From Planctomycetota bacterium (GTDB lineage Bacteria; Planctomycetota; Brocadiia; Brocadiales; Brocadiaceae): DNA of 64,000 nucleotides. The DNA lies in NCBI GenBank assembly GCA_016873165.1, contig VGXV01000012.1, forward strand, positions 20,516-84,515, given 5' to 3'. Numbering within the stretch: position 1 is the stretch's first letter; each line of letters starts with the position of its first letter. Of the stretch, positions 35,039-44,628 are shown in pieces. The notes under the pieces were generated by a model. The model was not told the DNA's origin, did no database searches, and was given only the letters and a program-made list of their open reading frames with translations. The position numbers and the translations under genes are program-made.

Positions 35039-37045
35039 CTACTGATTTACCAGAAAATTAATTTCCTGCAGTTTTTTCTCAAATGCCGCTGTTAAAGAAT
35101 CGGCTTCCTCCGCATTATTTGCAATATATGGCGTTATTAACATTATCAACTCTGTCCTTTTATTGGAAAGCGATGTCAGCTTAAATAAATTTCCCATATA
35201 GGGAATATCGCCCAAAAGCGGTATTTTGCTTATGCTTTTCTCATTTTTTTGCTCAATAATGCCGCCAAGGCTTATCGTATGACCGCTTTTTATCACCAGT
35301 GAAGTTTGTGCCTGGCGGGTGGAAAATGTCGGAGAATCACTCACCCCTGTTGTCGTCTCCTGAGCGTTGCTTACTTCCTGATTTACCTCAAGGGTAATAA
35401 AACCATTTTCCGCAATATGCGGCGTAACGGTAAGGATAATACCGGTATCGCGATACTGCACCTGTTCGAAGACAACTTCAGTGCCCGTCTGCTGACCTGA
35501 ACCGGTAAGAATCGGCACTTCTTCTCCTACCTGAATGCTTGCCGGTTGTTCATCGCGGACTAATATATGCGGCGCAGAAAGTATTTTTGCATCAGAATAG
35601 GTAGCAAGAATATCCATGAGGATATCAAAGTTTCCTTTCGCAAATGTGTTCGTAAACTGCGCCGTTGCATTGCCGGCAGTCCTTGCAACATCTCCCATTC
35701 CAAATATTTCCAAATTGCTTCTTGACCATGACCACTCTGTTCCGTAATCCAATGTATCCTTCAGATCGACTTCTATAATCAATACTTCAATAAACACTTG
35801 CTGCGGGGTTGCGTCAATTGCCTCAATAATGGTTTTGATTCCCTTATAATCACTGGGAAATGCCTTAACAATAACAGAATTGGTTTCCACGTCAGCAAGC
35901 ACCTTCATTGATTCCACTATATCCATGCCCAGCTTCTTTGGTTGCGCCGCCATCTTTTCACTATACACCTGGGTGATAATCGGAACAATCGTCTCTGCCT
36001 TCTGATGCTGTACCTTATAAATATACACCCTCATTTCCTCATCTAATTTAGTGGGCGGGACATCGATATTTTTTATCCACATGTCTATTTTAGGCAAGAG
36101 TTCCGGGAGTTTTGTGATCACTATTAACTTATTCGTGTCTGAAAACGGCACAAAATCAAATTCTCCATCCCCGCCAACTTTTGCTCCCAAAGATTTTGCC
36201 AAATTCCCAAGGTCTTTTTGCATATTTCTGGCATCTACATATTTAAATTCATAAAACTTCATGGCTTTTCCCGCCAAAAAAGGCACATCAAAGATTTTTA
36301 TTATGGTAAGCAATTTTTCCATCACGGAAGCATTATCAATAATCATTAAATAAGGAAAGTCTTCATGGGTAACAATATTTCCAATACTCGACATAAATTG
36401 CTTCACCGTCGCACTCAATTTTTTGGGGTCGGCATATTTTAACGGCACAATTTGAATAATAACGTCTTTGCTCCATTCTGGAATTTTATCCCCGTGAATA
36501 ATAATGCTTGTTTCACGCCGGGCTTCTGCCTGCGGAAGTATATTGTAGAGATTTCCATCTTTCATTATAGCAAAGTTATAAATATAGAGGAGTGAATTGA
36601 GCATGGAGAGCAACTCTTCCTTATATACTTCACCGCTGGCATGGAGGTTTATTTTCCCCCCAACCCTCTTATCCAGAACATAATTTACATTTAAAATCTC
36701 CCCCAGTATAACCTGCACAACATCCTTGATTTCTGCATCATCAAAGTTTAGTGCAATATCAATCTTTGCGCCGGTGTATCCCGGTTTATAAAGTGATGAT
36801 TCCGGTTTTCTATATTCCGAGGGATAGATAATTTCACCGGGTATTTCCTCTTTTTTCTCTTTCATCTCTTTCACTTCCGGCATCACTTCATATTCCCATG
36901 ATTTTTTTTCTACTTTTTCAGTGGTAGTTGAAAGCGAAACGGGTTTTTTAAATGGCATAAAATCCGCTTGTTTTATCTGCGCTTCTTTACAACCAGATAA
37001 AAGTGCAAAAATAATCGTGATAACTACCGGTATGCATTTATTCAT
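35039..37045 (-). CDS. gspD: Type II secretion secretin GspD
   Basis: 668 residues from ATG 37045 (GGAG eight bases before); an ATG at 37072 would add nine. A lipoprotein signal ends at ALLSGC (about 19-20). Periplasmic N-domains follow (NVNYVLDKRVGGKINLHASG; MKFYEFKYVDARNMQKDLGN), then the secretin pore near the C-terminus with VPILTGSGQQTGTEVVFEQV, DTGIILTVTPHIAENGFITL and SLGGIIEQKNEKSISKIPLL. It forms the outer-membrane gate, so the organism has an outer membrane. It is the first gene of the leftward operon. Confidence 0.95.
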   Translation of the reverse strand: MNKCIPVVITIIFALLSGCKEAQIKQADFMPFKKPVSLSTTTEKVEKKSWEYEVMPEVKEMKEKKEEIPGEIIYPSEYRKPESSLYKPGYTGAKIDIALNFDDAEIKDVVQVILGEILNVNYVLDKRVGGKINLHASGEVYKEELLSMLNSLLYIYNFAIMKDGNLYNILPQAEARRETSIIIHGDKIPEWSKDVIIQIVPLKYADPKKLSATVKQFMSSIGNIVTHEDFPYLMIIDNASVMEKLLTIIKIFDVPFLAGKAMKFYEFKYVDARNMQKDLGNLAKSLGAKVGGDGEFDFVPFSDTNKLIVITKLPELLPKIDMWIKNIDVPPTKLDEEMRVYIYKVQHQKAETIVPIITQVYSEKMAAQPKKLGMDIVESMKVLADVETNSVIVKAFPSDYKGIKTIIEAIDATPQQVFIEVLIIEVDLKDTLDYGTEWSWSRSNLEIFGMGDVARTAGNATAQFTNTFAKGNFDILMDILATYSDAKILSAPHILVRDEQPASIQVGEEVPILTGSGQQTGTEVVFEQVQYRDTGIILTVTPHIAENGFITLEVNQEVSNAQETTTGVSDSPTFSTRQAQTSLVIKSGHTISLGGIIEQKNEKSISKIPLLGDIPYMGNLFKLTSLSNKRTELIMLITPYIANNAEEADSLTAAFEKKLQEINFLVNQ

Positions 37046-37183
37046 TATCACTTCTCCGTAAGGGGAAAACATTCAAACATTAATTCCTGCCTTTTACAAA
37101 AAAGATGTGTACTCAAATTACATTTTATCCTTGCTGTTTACCTGCTCAAAACTATACCTGAATGGCGGGAGAATACAGAATGG

Positions 37184-37267
37184 TGCGGAAGGGGGGATTT
37201 GAACCCCCACCCCGGTAAAAGGACTAGCCCCTCAAGCTAGCGTGTCTGCCGATTCCACCACTTCCGC
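37184..37267 (-). tRNA. tRNA-Leu (anticodon GAG)
   Basis: 84 nt with the long variable arm of class II tRNAs. Acceptor GCGGAAG/CTTCCGC with discriminator A; anticodon loop CTTGAGG (anticodon GAG, reads CTC/CTT); T-arm GGGGG TTCAAAT CCCCC. It lies between gspD and ftsQ. The 290 bases to ftsQ (37268-37557) are very AT-rich and hold no gene. Confidence 0.95.
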
Positions 37268-37557
37268 ATTTTATTGATGTGTGTTTACTGTGGCAACTCT
37301 TGTTTTTCTATAATAATTTTCTAATCTTATTGAATTTTAACGGTTCTTTTATATTTTACACCCCTTAATTTATATTGTTAGACGCCAAAATTTTTGCAAT
37401 ATTCAGTTAATCTGCAAAATAAGCAACCAAAATCAACACTACTTTAAGCGGCATATAAATTTATCTTAACTTATAAATATTTAATCACTTAAAAAAACTC
37501 ATTAAATTTTATCATTACAGCGTGAAATGTCAAATATTTTTAACCTGCTTGCACCGT

Positions 37558-38478
37558 TTAATTTCTCCACCGTTTGCCAACAGGCTTGCTCCATCTCACA
37601 TCAATATATTCCATTTGTTTCAAGCTTGTTCCTTCAATCTTTGCAATACTCAAAAGATTTTGCAATTTCTCTTCGTCTGTGAGTTCCTCCGGACGCTTAA
37701 ATAATGAAGAATTACCCCAGCGAATCTGGGTATTATTTTCCGTCCATAAAATAATATCACTTTTCCCGGAATATCCTCCACTATGCACATTTGTTACATC
37801 CACCGACACAATGTTGAAAAGTTTATGAATATTATTTGCCCGGAGGAATCTTACCAATTCTATTCCCGCCTTAATCTTCTTGTCATTCCACTCTTTTCCC
37901 AGCAAAGGGAGACGGGATAATTTCCTGCTTTGTATGTAAGGACTTATGTAATCAACATCAGAGAACTTATAATATTCTTTTGGCAGCAATACACATTCAT
38001 CATCAACTAGATATGTAATATTTCCCTTTTTTATTAAAGCAAAGGGCTTACGCATCGTAAACTTGATATTAAGTTTATTTGGAAATATACGTTGTATTAC
38101 ATCAACTTTTTTCACCAGAACAATATCATCATATACCTTGGCTATTTTACGAGTTATATCCTTTTCATAGATACCGTACTGGCCATGGAATGCCTCGACA
38201 TGTTTTATATCTTCATAGAAACGGTCGTTCATCCAGGGAGGTAAATTAAATGTCAACGTTGCGGGGCTTACTTTAAATATGCTCAGATCAGCGAGTGTGT
38301 TCCATACTTTCTTTAATCCCCATATTGTGAAAATGAGAATGCATATCACTCCAATAAGTTTTAACAAAAAGGGATATAGCTGTCGATTGAACCAGTGAAG
38401 CTTTTCAGAAATAGAAGGAACAAGGGACTTGAATAGAAATATGTGATTTAGAAAATTTTTAATTTTTAATCGACCCAT
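37558..38478 (-). CDS. ftsQ: FtsQ-like cell division protein
   Basis: 306 residues. One membrane helix (about 36-55, FLLKLIGVICILIFTIWGL) is followed by a POTRA-like start and the FtsQ beta domain (DVIQRIFPNKLNIKFTMRKPFALIKKGNITYLVDDECVLLP). FtsQ bridges early and late divisome parts with FtsL and FtsB. Its start overlaps ddl by 20 bases, the classic ddl-ftsQ order. No ftsA or ftsZ follows: the next features are the tRNA and gspD. Confidence 0.85.
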   Translation of the reverse strand: MGRLKIKNFLNHIFLFKSLVPSISEKLHWFNRQLYPFLLKLIGVICILIFTIWGLKKVWNTLADLSIFKVSPATLTFNLPPWMNDRFYEDIKHVEAFHGQYGIYEKDITRKIAKVYDDIVLVKKVDVIQRIFPNKLNIKFTMRKPFALIKKGNITYLVDDECVLLPKEYYKFSDVDYISPYIQSRKLSRLPLLGKEWNDKKIKAGIELVRFLRANNIHKLFNIVSVDVTNVHSGGYSGKSDIILWTENNTQIRWGNSSLFKRPEELTDEEKLQNLLSIAKIEGTSLKQMEYIDVRWSKPVGKRWRN

Positions 38479-39463
38479 CTATACTAACAAAACTGTTTTG
38501 TAAAGCAAGATCGACAATTTTTTCACATAACGATGTGAAGGAAATATCTGCTGCCCTTGCCGCCATAGGCAGTAAACTTTTTTCTGTAAATCCCGGAATT
38601 GTATTTATTTCCAATAAATATAAATCTTTCTTGTTATCAAGCAGCATATCAACCCTTGAAAATCCCCTGCAACCTATAGCATTGTGTGCTTCAACGGCCA
38701 ATTCCTGCGCTTTATCATACAATTCTGCATCCAAAAAACCAAACTCACAGCGAGAACTGCCTCGTCTGTTTATTTCATCTTTAAAAGTCTTTTTAATTAC
38801 AAAATAGCGTGTCTTATCACTTTTATATTTTGCATTATAATCGAAAAACGCTTCCGATACAATAATCTCTATAATTGGCAATGCTCTGTTATCCAGTATT
38901 CCCACCGTCAACTCCCTACCCGATATATATCTTTCAACAAACATATCGTCCTCACATTTCAATGCTTTCTCAATTTGAAGTTGAAGATTATTATCATTTT
39001 TAATTATGGATACACCTATACTTGAGCCACCGCTCGTTGGTTTTATTACCACGGGCAAACCGAACTCCTTAATCTTTTGCTCTATATCACCATGTTTCAT
39101 GGTTTTTTTTACAGGGAAATACTCCGGTGTCCTAAGTCCGGCATCCAAAAAACATTTCTTCGCCTCTAATTTATCCATCGCAATCCTGCTGGCATCCACT
39201 CCGGAACCTGTATAAGGGATTCCCTTTGCTTCCAAAAGCTGTTGAACACCCCCGTCTTCCCCGAAATATCCGTGTAAGGCAATGAATGCAACATCAATTT
39301 CCCTATGATCAATATCTTCTATGCATTCATCTTTCACATCAATGCAAATAACATTATTCCCCGCATCTTTTAAAGCCTTCGCTACGGCATTACCGGAACG
39401 TAAAGATACTTCACGTTCAGAAGAAATGCCTCCCATTAATACAGCAATATTTCGAGGTCTCAT
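38459..39463 (-). CDS. ddl: D-alanine--D-alanine ligase
   Basis: Joins two D-Ala for the peptidoglycan stem. 334 residues with ATP-grasp layout. N-terminal VLMGGISSEREVSLRSG (7-23), IALHGYFGEDGGVQQLLEAK near 60-79, GIPYTGSGVDASRIAMDK, GLPVVIKPTSGGSSIGVS near 135-152 and final LLEINTIPGFTEKSLLPMAA carry substrate and Mg contacts. The length fits. It is about 100 bases after murC, where murB often stands but is missing. Confidence 0.95.
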   Translation of the reverse strand: MRPRNIAVLMGGISSEREVSLRSGNAVAKALKDAGNNVICIDVKDECIEDIDHREIDVAFIALHGYFGEDGGVQQLLEAKGIPYTGSGVDASRIAMDKLEAKKCFLDAGLRTPEYFPVKKTMKHGDIEQKIKEFGLPVVIKPTSGGSSIGVSIIKNDNNLQLQIEKALKCEDDMFVERYISGRELTVGILDNRALPIIEIIVSEAFFDYNAKYKSDKTRYFVIKKTFKDEINRRGSSRCEFGFLDAELYDKAQELAVEAHNAIGCRGFSRVDMLLDNKKDLYLLEINTIPGFTEKSLLPMAARAADISFTSLCEKIVDLALQNSFVSIDGSIKN

Positions 39464-39563
39464 TCAGTACCCGCCTTATTATTAATAAAAACTTTTTTCA
39501 GATAATAAAAAACACGTATTTATTATTACGTTTCGTAATAAATAACTATTTTGCCTGCCAGCA

Positions 39564-40994
39564 TTACTTATCACGGATGTTTCCTATTCTTTCCGTTAAT
39601 TCATGAGCCACTTTCCCAATATCACCCGCCCCCATAGTGATAATAACATCTCCGGGTTTTGCATTTAAAGAAAGCATATCTACAATACGTTCCAATTGTG
39701 GACAATACTGTATATCGACTCCTGTTTTACAAATTTCTTCATACAATTTCAATGCGCTAATTGAGGTCTTTTCAAAATCATTATCTCGTGACTCATATAT
39801 ATCTGCCAGCACCACTTTATCCGCAAAATAAAAAGATTCTGTAGTTTTTTTCAATAAATGTCGTGTTCTGCTGTATTGATGCGGTTGATAGACACACCAT
39901 ATCCTTCTTTTCGGATAAATTTCGCGTGCCGCTCTCAATGTGACATATATTTCCGTTGGATGATGCGCATAGTCATCAATTATGGTAATATCATTCTTTA
40001 CACCAACAATTTGAAAACGCCTTTTCGCGCCCTTGAAGGATTCTAATGCTGCCTTAATAGCCTCTCTTTCAACCCCAATAAATGTACAAACTGCAATAGC
40101 AGCAAGCGCATTCAGTATATTATGGGTCCCGGGAATTTTTAAGCAAAGATCATCAAAATATATGCCTCTCCTGTAAACCCGAAACTTATTCATCCCCTGA
40201 ACCGCTGTAATGGTCTTGGCCGCATACCAGTCAGAAGAATTTGTGAGGGAATACGTTTCTATAGCGCAATTAGCTTTTTTCTTAGCGATAGCAATATTCT
40301 CGTCATTACCATTAACAACCAGTAACCCATTTTTTGCAACAAGGCGGGCAAAATCTCCAAAGGCATTTACTATTTTCTCAATATCCCCATAATAATCCAA
40401 ATGGTCTTCATCTATATTTGTAATTACCCCTACATGCGGAATAAGGTCGAGGAACGAGCTGTTATATTCACACGCTTCAGCCACAAACAAATTTCCCTGC
40501 CCCAGATATGCATTGCCACCAATATCAGGAACCTCTCCGCCAATAACATATGTAGGATCCAATTGGGCTCTTTTTAAAATAGTAGAGATCATTGCGCTGG
40601 TAGTTGTTTTCCCATGAGTGCCGCTAATTGCAATCCCTCTTTTCTCCTGCATCAAAGAACCAAGCATTTGAGAATATCTCACTACCTTAATACCCAATTG
40701 CCTGGCAATTTTTAACTCGGGATTGTCCTCCTGAATCGCGGCGGAAACAACTACCATATCCGTTTTAGCCGGCATCATGCTGCCATCTTGTTTTGAGTTA
40801 ACCGTAACCCCTATTTTTTCAAGTGAAGATATGAGCGGAGACGTCCGAATATCAGAACCTGCGACAATGCACCCTTCACTCACAAGAATACGTGCCAGCG
40901 CGCTCATCCCGCTTCCGCCAATCCCGATAAAATATATATGGTTTCCGCGCAAAGGCTTATAATTCAAATACCTGTTGTTAATGTAGTTGTCCAT
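39564..40994 (-). CDS. murC: UDP-N-acetylmuramate--L-alanine ligase
   Basis: Adds L-Ala to UDP-MurNAc. 476 residues in three Mur-ligase domains: NAD-like start YFIGIGGSGMSALARIL (about 22-38), ATP loop GTHGKTTTSAMI near 124-135, DEDHLDYYGD and IIDDYAHHPTEI near 340-351. The length is normal. It precedes ddl in transcription and follows murG by 57 bases. Confidence 0.96.
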   Translation of the reverse strand: MDNYINNRYLNYKPLRGNHIYFIGIGGSGMSALARILVSEGCIVAGSDIRTSPLISSLEKIGVTVNSKQDGSMMPAKTDMVVVSAAIQEDNPELKIARQLGIKVVRYSQMLGSLMQEKRGIAISGTHGKTTTSAMISTILKRAQLDPTYVIGGEVPDIGGNAYLGQGNLFVAEACEYNSSFLDLIPHVGVITNIDEDHLDYYGDIEKIVNAFGDFARLVAKNGLLVVNGNDENIAIAKKKANCAIETYSLTNSSDWYAAKTITAVQGMNKFRVYRRGIYFDDLCLKIPGTHNILNALAAIAVCTFIGVEREAIKAALESFKGAKRRFQIVGVKNDITIIDDYAHHPTEIYVTLRAAREIYPKRRIWCVYQPHQYSRTRHLLKKTTESFYFADKVVLADIYESRDNDFEKTSISALKLYEEICKTGVDIQYCPQLERIVDMLSLNAKPGDVIITMGAGDIGKVAHELTERIGNIRDK

Positions 40995-41051
40995 TTTTTT
41001 ATTGTACGATGTAAGATTTCTCTATGGGTAAAATACTTTTCGAAATATTTG

Positions 41052-42176
41052 TTATCTGGTGAGTAATACCAATCGTATCTCCCTGTAATTGATTAATCTG
41101 CTTATCATATCCACAACACAAACCGAGGCATTCGGCAATCCCATTTCTTTACTAAACATTTTCATTCTGTCGTATTTTTCTTTGTTTTTGAGAAGATCGG
41201 TAATAATCTCAACAATCTTGTCCGGTGTTAAATCAATCTGCTGCAGTAAATACCCACCGCCGTTTTTTTCAACCTCAATTGCATTCCAATACTGGTGGTT
41301 ATCGGCAGCATATGGATATGGTATGAGAATTGCTGGTATGCCAATTGCGGTAATTTCAGCAATTGTTGTTGCGCCTGCCCTGCATATAACGATATCTGCT
41401 ATATTTAACGCTGCATCCATATCATTTAAAAAACTACACACAAACGAATTAATCTTTGTTGATTCGTATCCTTTTTTTACCGATTCATATCCATGCTCAC
41501 CCGCACAATGAATTATTTGTATTTCCTCTGAAAACTGTTCTAATTTTGGCAAACTTTTTAAAATAACTTCATTAATCGCCTGTGCACCCTGACTGCCGCC
41601 GGTCACTATAATTGTTTTTTTTGTAAAGTCCAATCCAAATTTTTCATAAAAATTCATCTTTCTTCCAGACAATATCCCTTTACGAATAGGAGTCCCCGTA
41701 ACATGCACCTTCTTTGCCTTGGCAAACCATTTGAGTGAAGCCCTCCAATGGCAACATATCTCATCCGCCCATCTTGCCAAAAACAAATTTGCCTTGCCGG
41801 GAACCACATTCTGTTCAAGCAATAGAGAAGGCACAGAGAGTAATTTTGCCGCAATAATCGGAGCAAAAGAAGCGTATCCCCCCAATCCCACCACAATATC
41901 AGGTTTGAATTTCCGATGCAGGATAAGAGATTCAATCACCCCTACAAATGTCGTTCTAAGAAATGCAAAAACCCCCTTGAAAGACCTTTCCCATTTTTTT
42001 GCGTGTATTTTTTTAAACCGGAATCCTCGTTGCAATACATATTCCTCTTCAAACTTTTTGTCTGTGCCGCAAAACATGATGTCCGCATTACGGAATCTCT
42101 TCCGAACTTCTTCCGCAGCGCTAATTCCCGCTATGAGATGACCGCCTGTACCGCCACCCGCAAATAATATTTTCAT
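41052..42176 (-). CDS. murG: UDP-GlcNAc:lipid I N-acetylglucosaminyltransferase
   Basis: Makes lipid II at the inner face of the membrane. 374 residues, GT28 family. G-loops are FAGGGTGGHLIAGI (4-17) and VVGLGGYASFAPI (about 95-107); the donor site is VICRAGATTIAEITAIGIPA with YPYAADNHQYWNA near 283-297. AGGGG stands before the ATG. The 135-base gap upstream of it, after ftsW, holds no gene. Confidence 0.96.
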   Translation of the reverse strand: MKILFAGGGTGGHLIAGISAAEEVRKRFRNADIMFCGTDKKFEEEYVLQRGFRFKKIHAKKWERSFKGVFAFLRTTFVGVIESLILHRKFKPDIVVGLGGYASFAPIIAAKLLSVPSLLLEQNVVPGKANLFLARWADEICCHWRASLKWFAKAKKVHVTGTPIRKGILSGRKMNFYEKFGLDFTKKTIIVTGGSQGAQAINEVILKSLPKLEQFSEEIQIIHCAGEHGYESVKKGYESTKINSFVCSFLNDMDAALNIADIVICRAGATTIAEITAIGIPAILIPYPYAADNHQYWNAIEVEKNGGGYLLQQIDLTPDKIVEIITDLLKNKEKYDRMKMFSKEMGLPNASVCVVDMISRLINYREIRLVLLTR

Positions 42177-42311
42177 TTTTCAACCCCTGCTTTCAACAAT
42201 TGCCATTGATAATCAAAAACATTTATTTTAAATATCCGTGAGATATTAATAGTAACAGATGGATGGCGCATACTTGCAAACATTTGTTTAACTGTTATCC
42301 TTTTTTAGCAA

Positions 42312-43511
42312 TCACCATGAAAATGCTGCTATCTTTGAAATTATTTTAGTGGCAATTCTCACAGGGAGAAAATTTTCATTCACAGATTGCTCTTCTTTTA
42401 CTTCATCAGCCGATAGCTTGTCTGTATCGCACTTTAAAGATTGTTTCGCAATGCTAACCAATATCCCAATGCCAAACATTGAAAATAACAAAGAAGAACC
42501 ACCTGTGCTTAAAAACGGCAATGGGATGCCTTTTGTTGGCACAATACCCGAAACAACTGCAATATTCATGGCTGCCTGCAAACCAAACATTACCGTAATA
42601 CCCAGTCCTAAAAAGAAACCAAACAAATCCTTTGTTCTGCTTACAATTTTTAATCCCTGCCATAACAATAAGGAAAAAAGGACAATAATTGTCATTCCCC
42701 CAATAAAACCATATTCTTCACCAATAACGGTAAATATAAAATCACTGCTGCTTTCCGGCAGAAAAAACAGTTTTTGCTTGCTGTTGCCAAGCCCCAAACC
42801 TGTCAGCCCTCCGGAACCAAGGGCAATCCATGATTGAATCACATGATACCCTGTTCCCAGCGGATCCTGCCATGGGTCAAGAAATGAAGTAAATCTCATT
42901 TTCCTGTACGGAACATGAAAAACCAACTCATAGATAAATGGCACAGCCGCCAACAGAGTAAAAAAAACATAAATAATCCGCATGCCACCCACCACACACA
43001 TCAACATTGACAATATAACGATAAACGCTGCTGTGCCAAAATCCGGTTCCATGAGTATCAGCCCGCCTACCAATGCAATAAACCCCAGCGGCATTAAAAA
43101 CCCTCTCTTGAAGCTATGCATGTTGTTATAATTTTTGGCTATATAATTTGACATAAATATAATCATTGCCAGTTTTGCAAATTCAGACGGCTGAATACCC
43201 GCCATGCTGCCGATTCTGAGCCACCTTCTCGCTCCATTAGTAACAGTTCCGATGCCAGGCACTAACACAACCAAAAGGCAAATCACCGACACCGCAATAA
43301 TCGGATATGCCAGTTTCTGCAAATGCCGGTAATCAATAACCGACATGGCAAACAACACAGCCAAACCCAATAAAATCCATACAAGGTGTTTGGTAAATTG
43401 GTAACCAGCCCCTCCTGCTGCAAACATTGTCATATCAGTGCTGTAAACAGTGACAATACTAAAACCAAGTAGCGCAACGACAATATATACGATACACTGC
43501 CACGATTTCAA
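42312..43511 (-). CDS. ftsW: SEDS-family cell division glycosyltransferase FtsW
   Basis: Polymerises glycan strands at the division septum with its partner FtsI. 399 residues with about ten membrane helices. Signatures are NGARRWLRIGSMAGIQPSEF (about 92-111), MEPDFGTAAFIVIL, and GIVPTKGIPLPFLSTGGSSL near 328-347. The start codon is TTG at 43511 with AGGAG nine bases before. It is present although ftsZ is not linked, so a septal synthase is kept. Confidence 0.95.
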   Translation of the reverse strand: MKSWQCIVYIVVALLGFSIVTVYSTDMTMFAAGGAGYQFTKHLVWILLGLAVLFAMSVIDYRHLQKLAYPIIAVSVICLLVVLVPGIGTVTNGARRWLRIGSMAGIQPSEFAKLAMIIFMSNYIAKNYNNMHSFKRGFLMPLGFIALVGGLILMEPDFGTAAFIVILSMLMCVVGGMRIIYVFFTLLAAVPFIYELVFHVPYRKMRFTSFLDPWQDPLGTGYHVIQSWIALGSGGLTGLGLGNSKQKLFFLPESSSDFIFTVIGEEYGFIGGMTIIVLFSLLLWQGLKIVSRTKDLFGFFLGLGITVMFGLQAAMNIAVVSGIVPTKGIPLPFLSTGGSSLLFSMFGIGILVSIAKQSLKCDTDKLSADEVKEEQSVNENFLPVRIATKIISKIAAFSW

Positions 43512-43530
43512 AATATCTCTCCTGATTAAA

Positions 43531-44622
43531 TTACAAAAGCATAAAACTGAATACTGCCAATAACGCAGCTATTATCCAAAACCTAAAGGTAATTTTTGAC
43601 TCCGGCCATCCTCCGAACTGAAAGTGATGATGCAGCGGGGCACAGCGAAAAACTCTTTTCTTCGTCATTTTATAAAAATAGACCTGCACCAATACGGATA
43701 CTGCCTCAGCGATAAAAATGCCCCCTATAACAATCATCATTATTTCCTGTTTTACTATAATACTTACTAATCCCAGCACCCCTCCCAGCGTCAAAGATCC
43801 TGTATCTCCCATAAAAATTTGTGCGGGATAACAGTTGTACCATAAAAACCCCATTCCGCCTCCTACCAGCGCGGCACAAAAAATACTCAACTCACCGCCT
43901 CCGGGAATGTACGGAATTTCCAGATATTCACTGAAATCAACCCTGCCGGAAATATACGCAATGATGGCAAAAGAAATGCCGGCAATAATACTGCATCCTA
44001 TTGCCAATCCATCCAAACCATCCGTTATATTCACGGCATTTGACATACCCACAATAAAAAAAGTGACTATTACGACATAAAAGGGCCCCAACTCAGGCTT
44101 CAAATCCTTCATTAGCGGCACAATCAACTGAGTGCCCCACGTAAATTTGCTGGAATAAAAATACAACACCAGCCCAAGAATAAGTCCCAAGGCAGACTGA
44201 AATAATAACTTTGATATATCGGTAAGACCGGGCGAATTTTTTTGCGTTAATTTAATATAATCATCAATAAAACCAATTGCGGCAAACCAGATTAATGTAA
44301 ACATCAATAAAAGAATATACACATTGTAAATATTACACCAAAATAACGTCGCGACTAATATTGAAACATTAATAACAATGCCTCCCATTGTTGGCGTATT
44401 TTTTTTCGCAAAATGCATTTTTCGTAATTCTTCCGAATCCGTCTTCGTAGTGTCTTCCCCATACTTTAATGCACGAAATTTCCTGATAAACCAGTGGCCA
44501 AAAATAATGCTAATCAAAAAAGCCGTAAATGCAGCCAGACAAGAACGAACAGAAATGTATTTAAATATTTCAAGCGAAAATATTGAGTATAATAAACCGT
44601 ATAACAATGAATATCCTCTCAC
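43531..44622 (-). CDS. mraY: Phospho-MurNAc-pentapeptide translocase
   Basis: Makes lipid I on undecaprenyl phosphate. 363 residues with ten membrane helices. Motifs: KKNTPTMGGIVI (about 73-84), FIDDYIKLTQKNSPGL, NAVNITDGLDGLAIGC (about 195-210) and HHHFQFGGWPESKITFRFW near 328-346. A GTG at 44622 opens the frame; a TTG five codons in has a better AGAGGA spacing, so the start may be 44607. Confidence 0.95.
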   Translation of the reverse strand: MRGYSLLYGLLYSIFSLEIFKYISVRSCLAAFTAFLISIIFGHWFIRKFRALKYGEDTTKTDSEELRKMHFAKKNTPTMGGIVINVSILVATLFWCNIYNVYILLLMFTLIWFAAIGFIDDYIKLTQKNSPGLTDISKLLFQSALGLILGLVLYFYSSKFTWGTQLIVPLMKDLKPELGPFYVVIVTFFIVGMSNAVNITDGLDGLAIGCSIIAGISFAIIAYISGRVDFSEYLEIPYIPGGGELSIFCAALVGGGMGFLWYNCYPAQIFMGDTGSLTLGGVLGLVSIIVKQEIMMIVIGGIFIAEAVSVLVQVYFYKMTKKRVFRCAPLHHHFQFGGWPESKITFRFWIIAALLAVFSFMLL

Positions 44623-44628
44623 CCAAAA

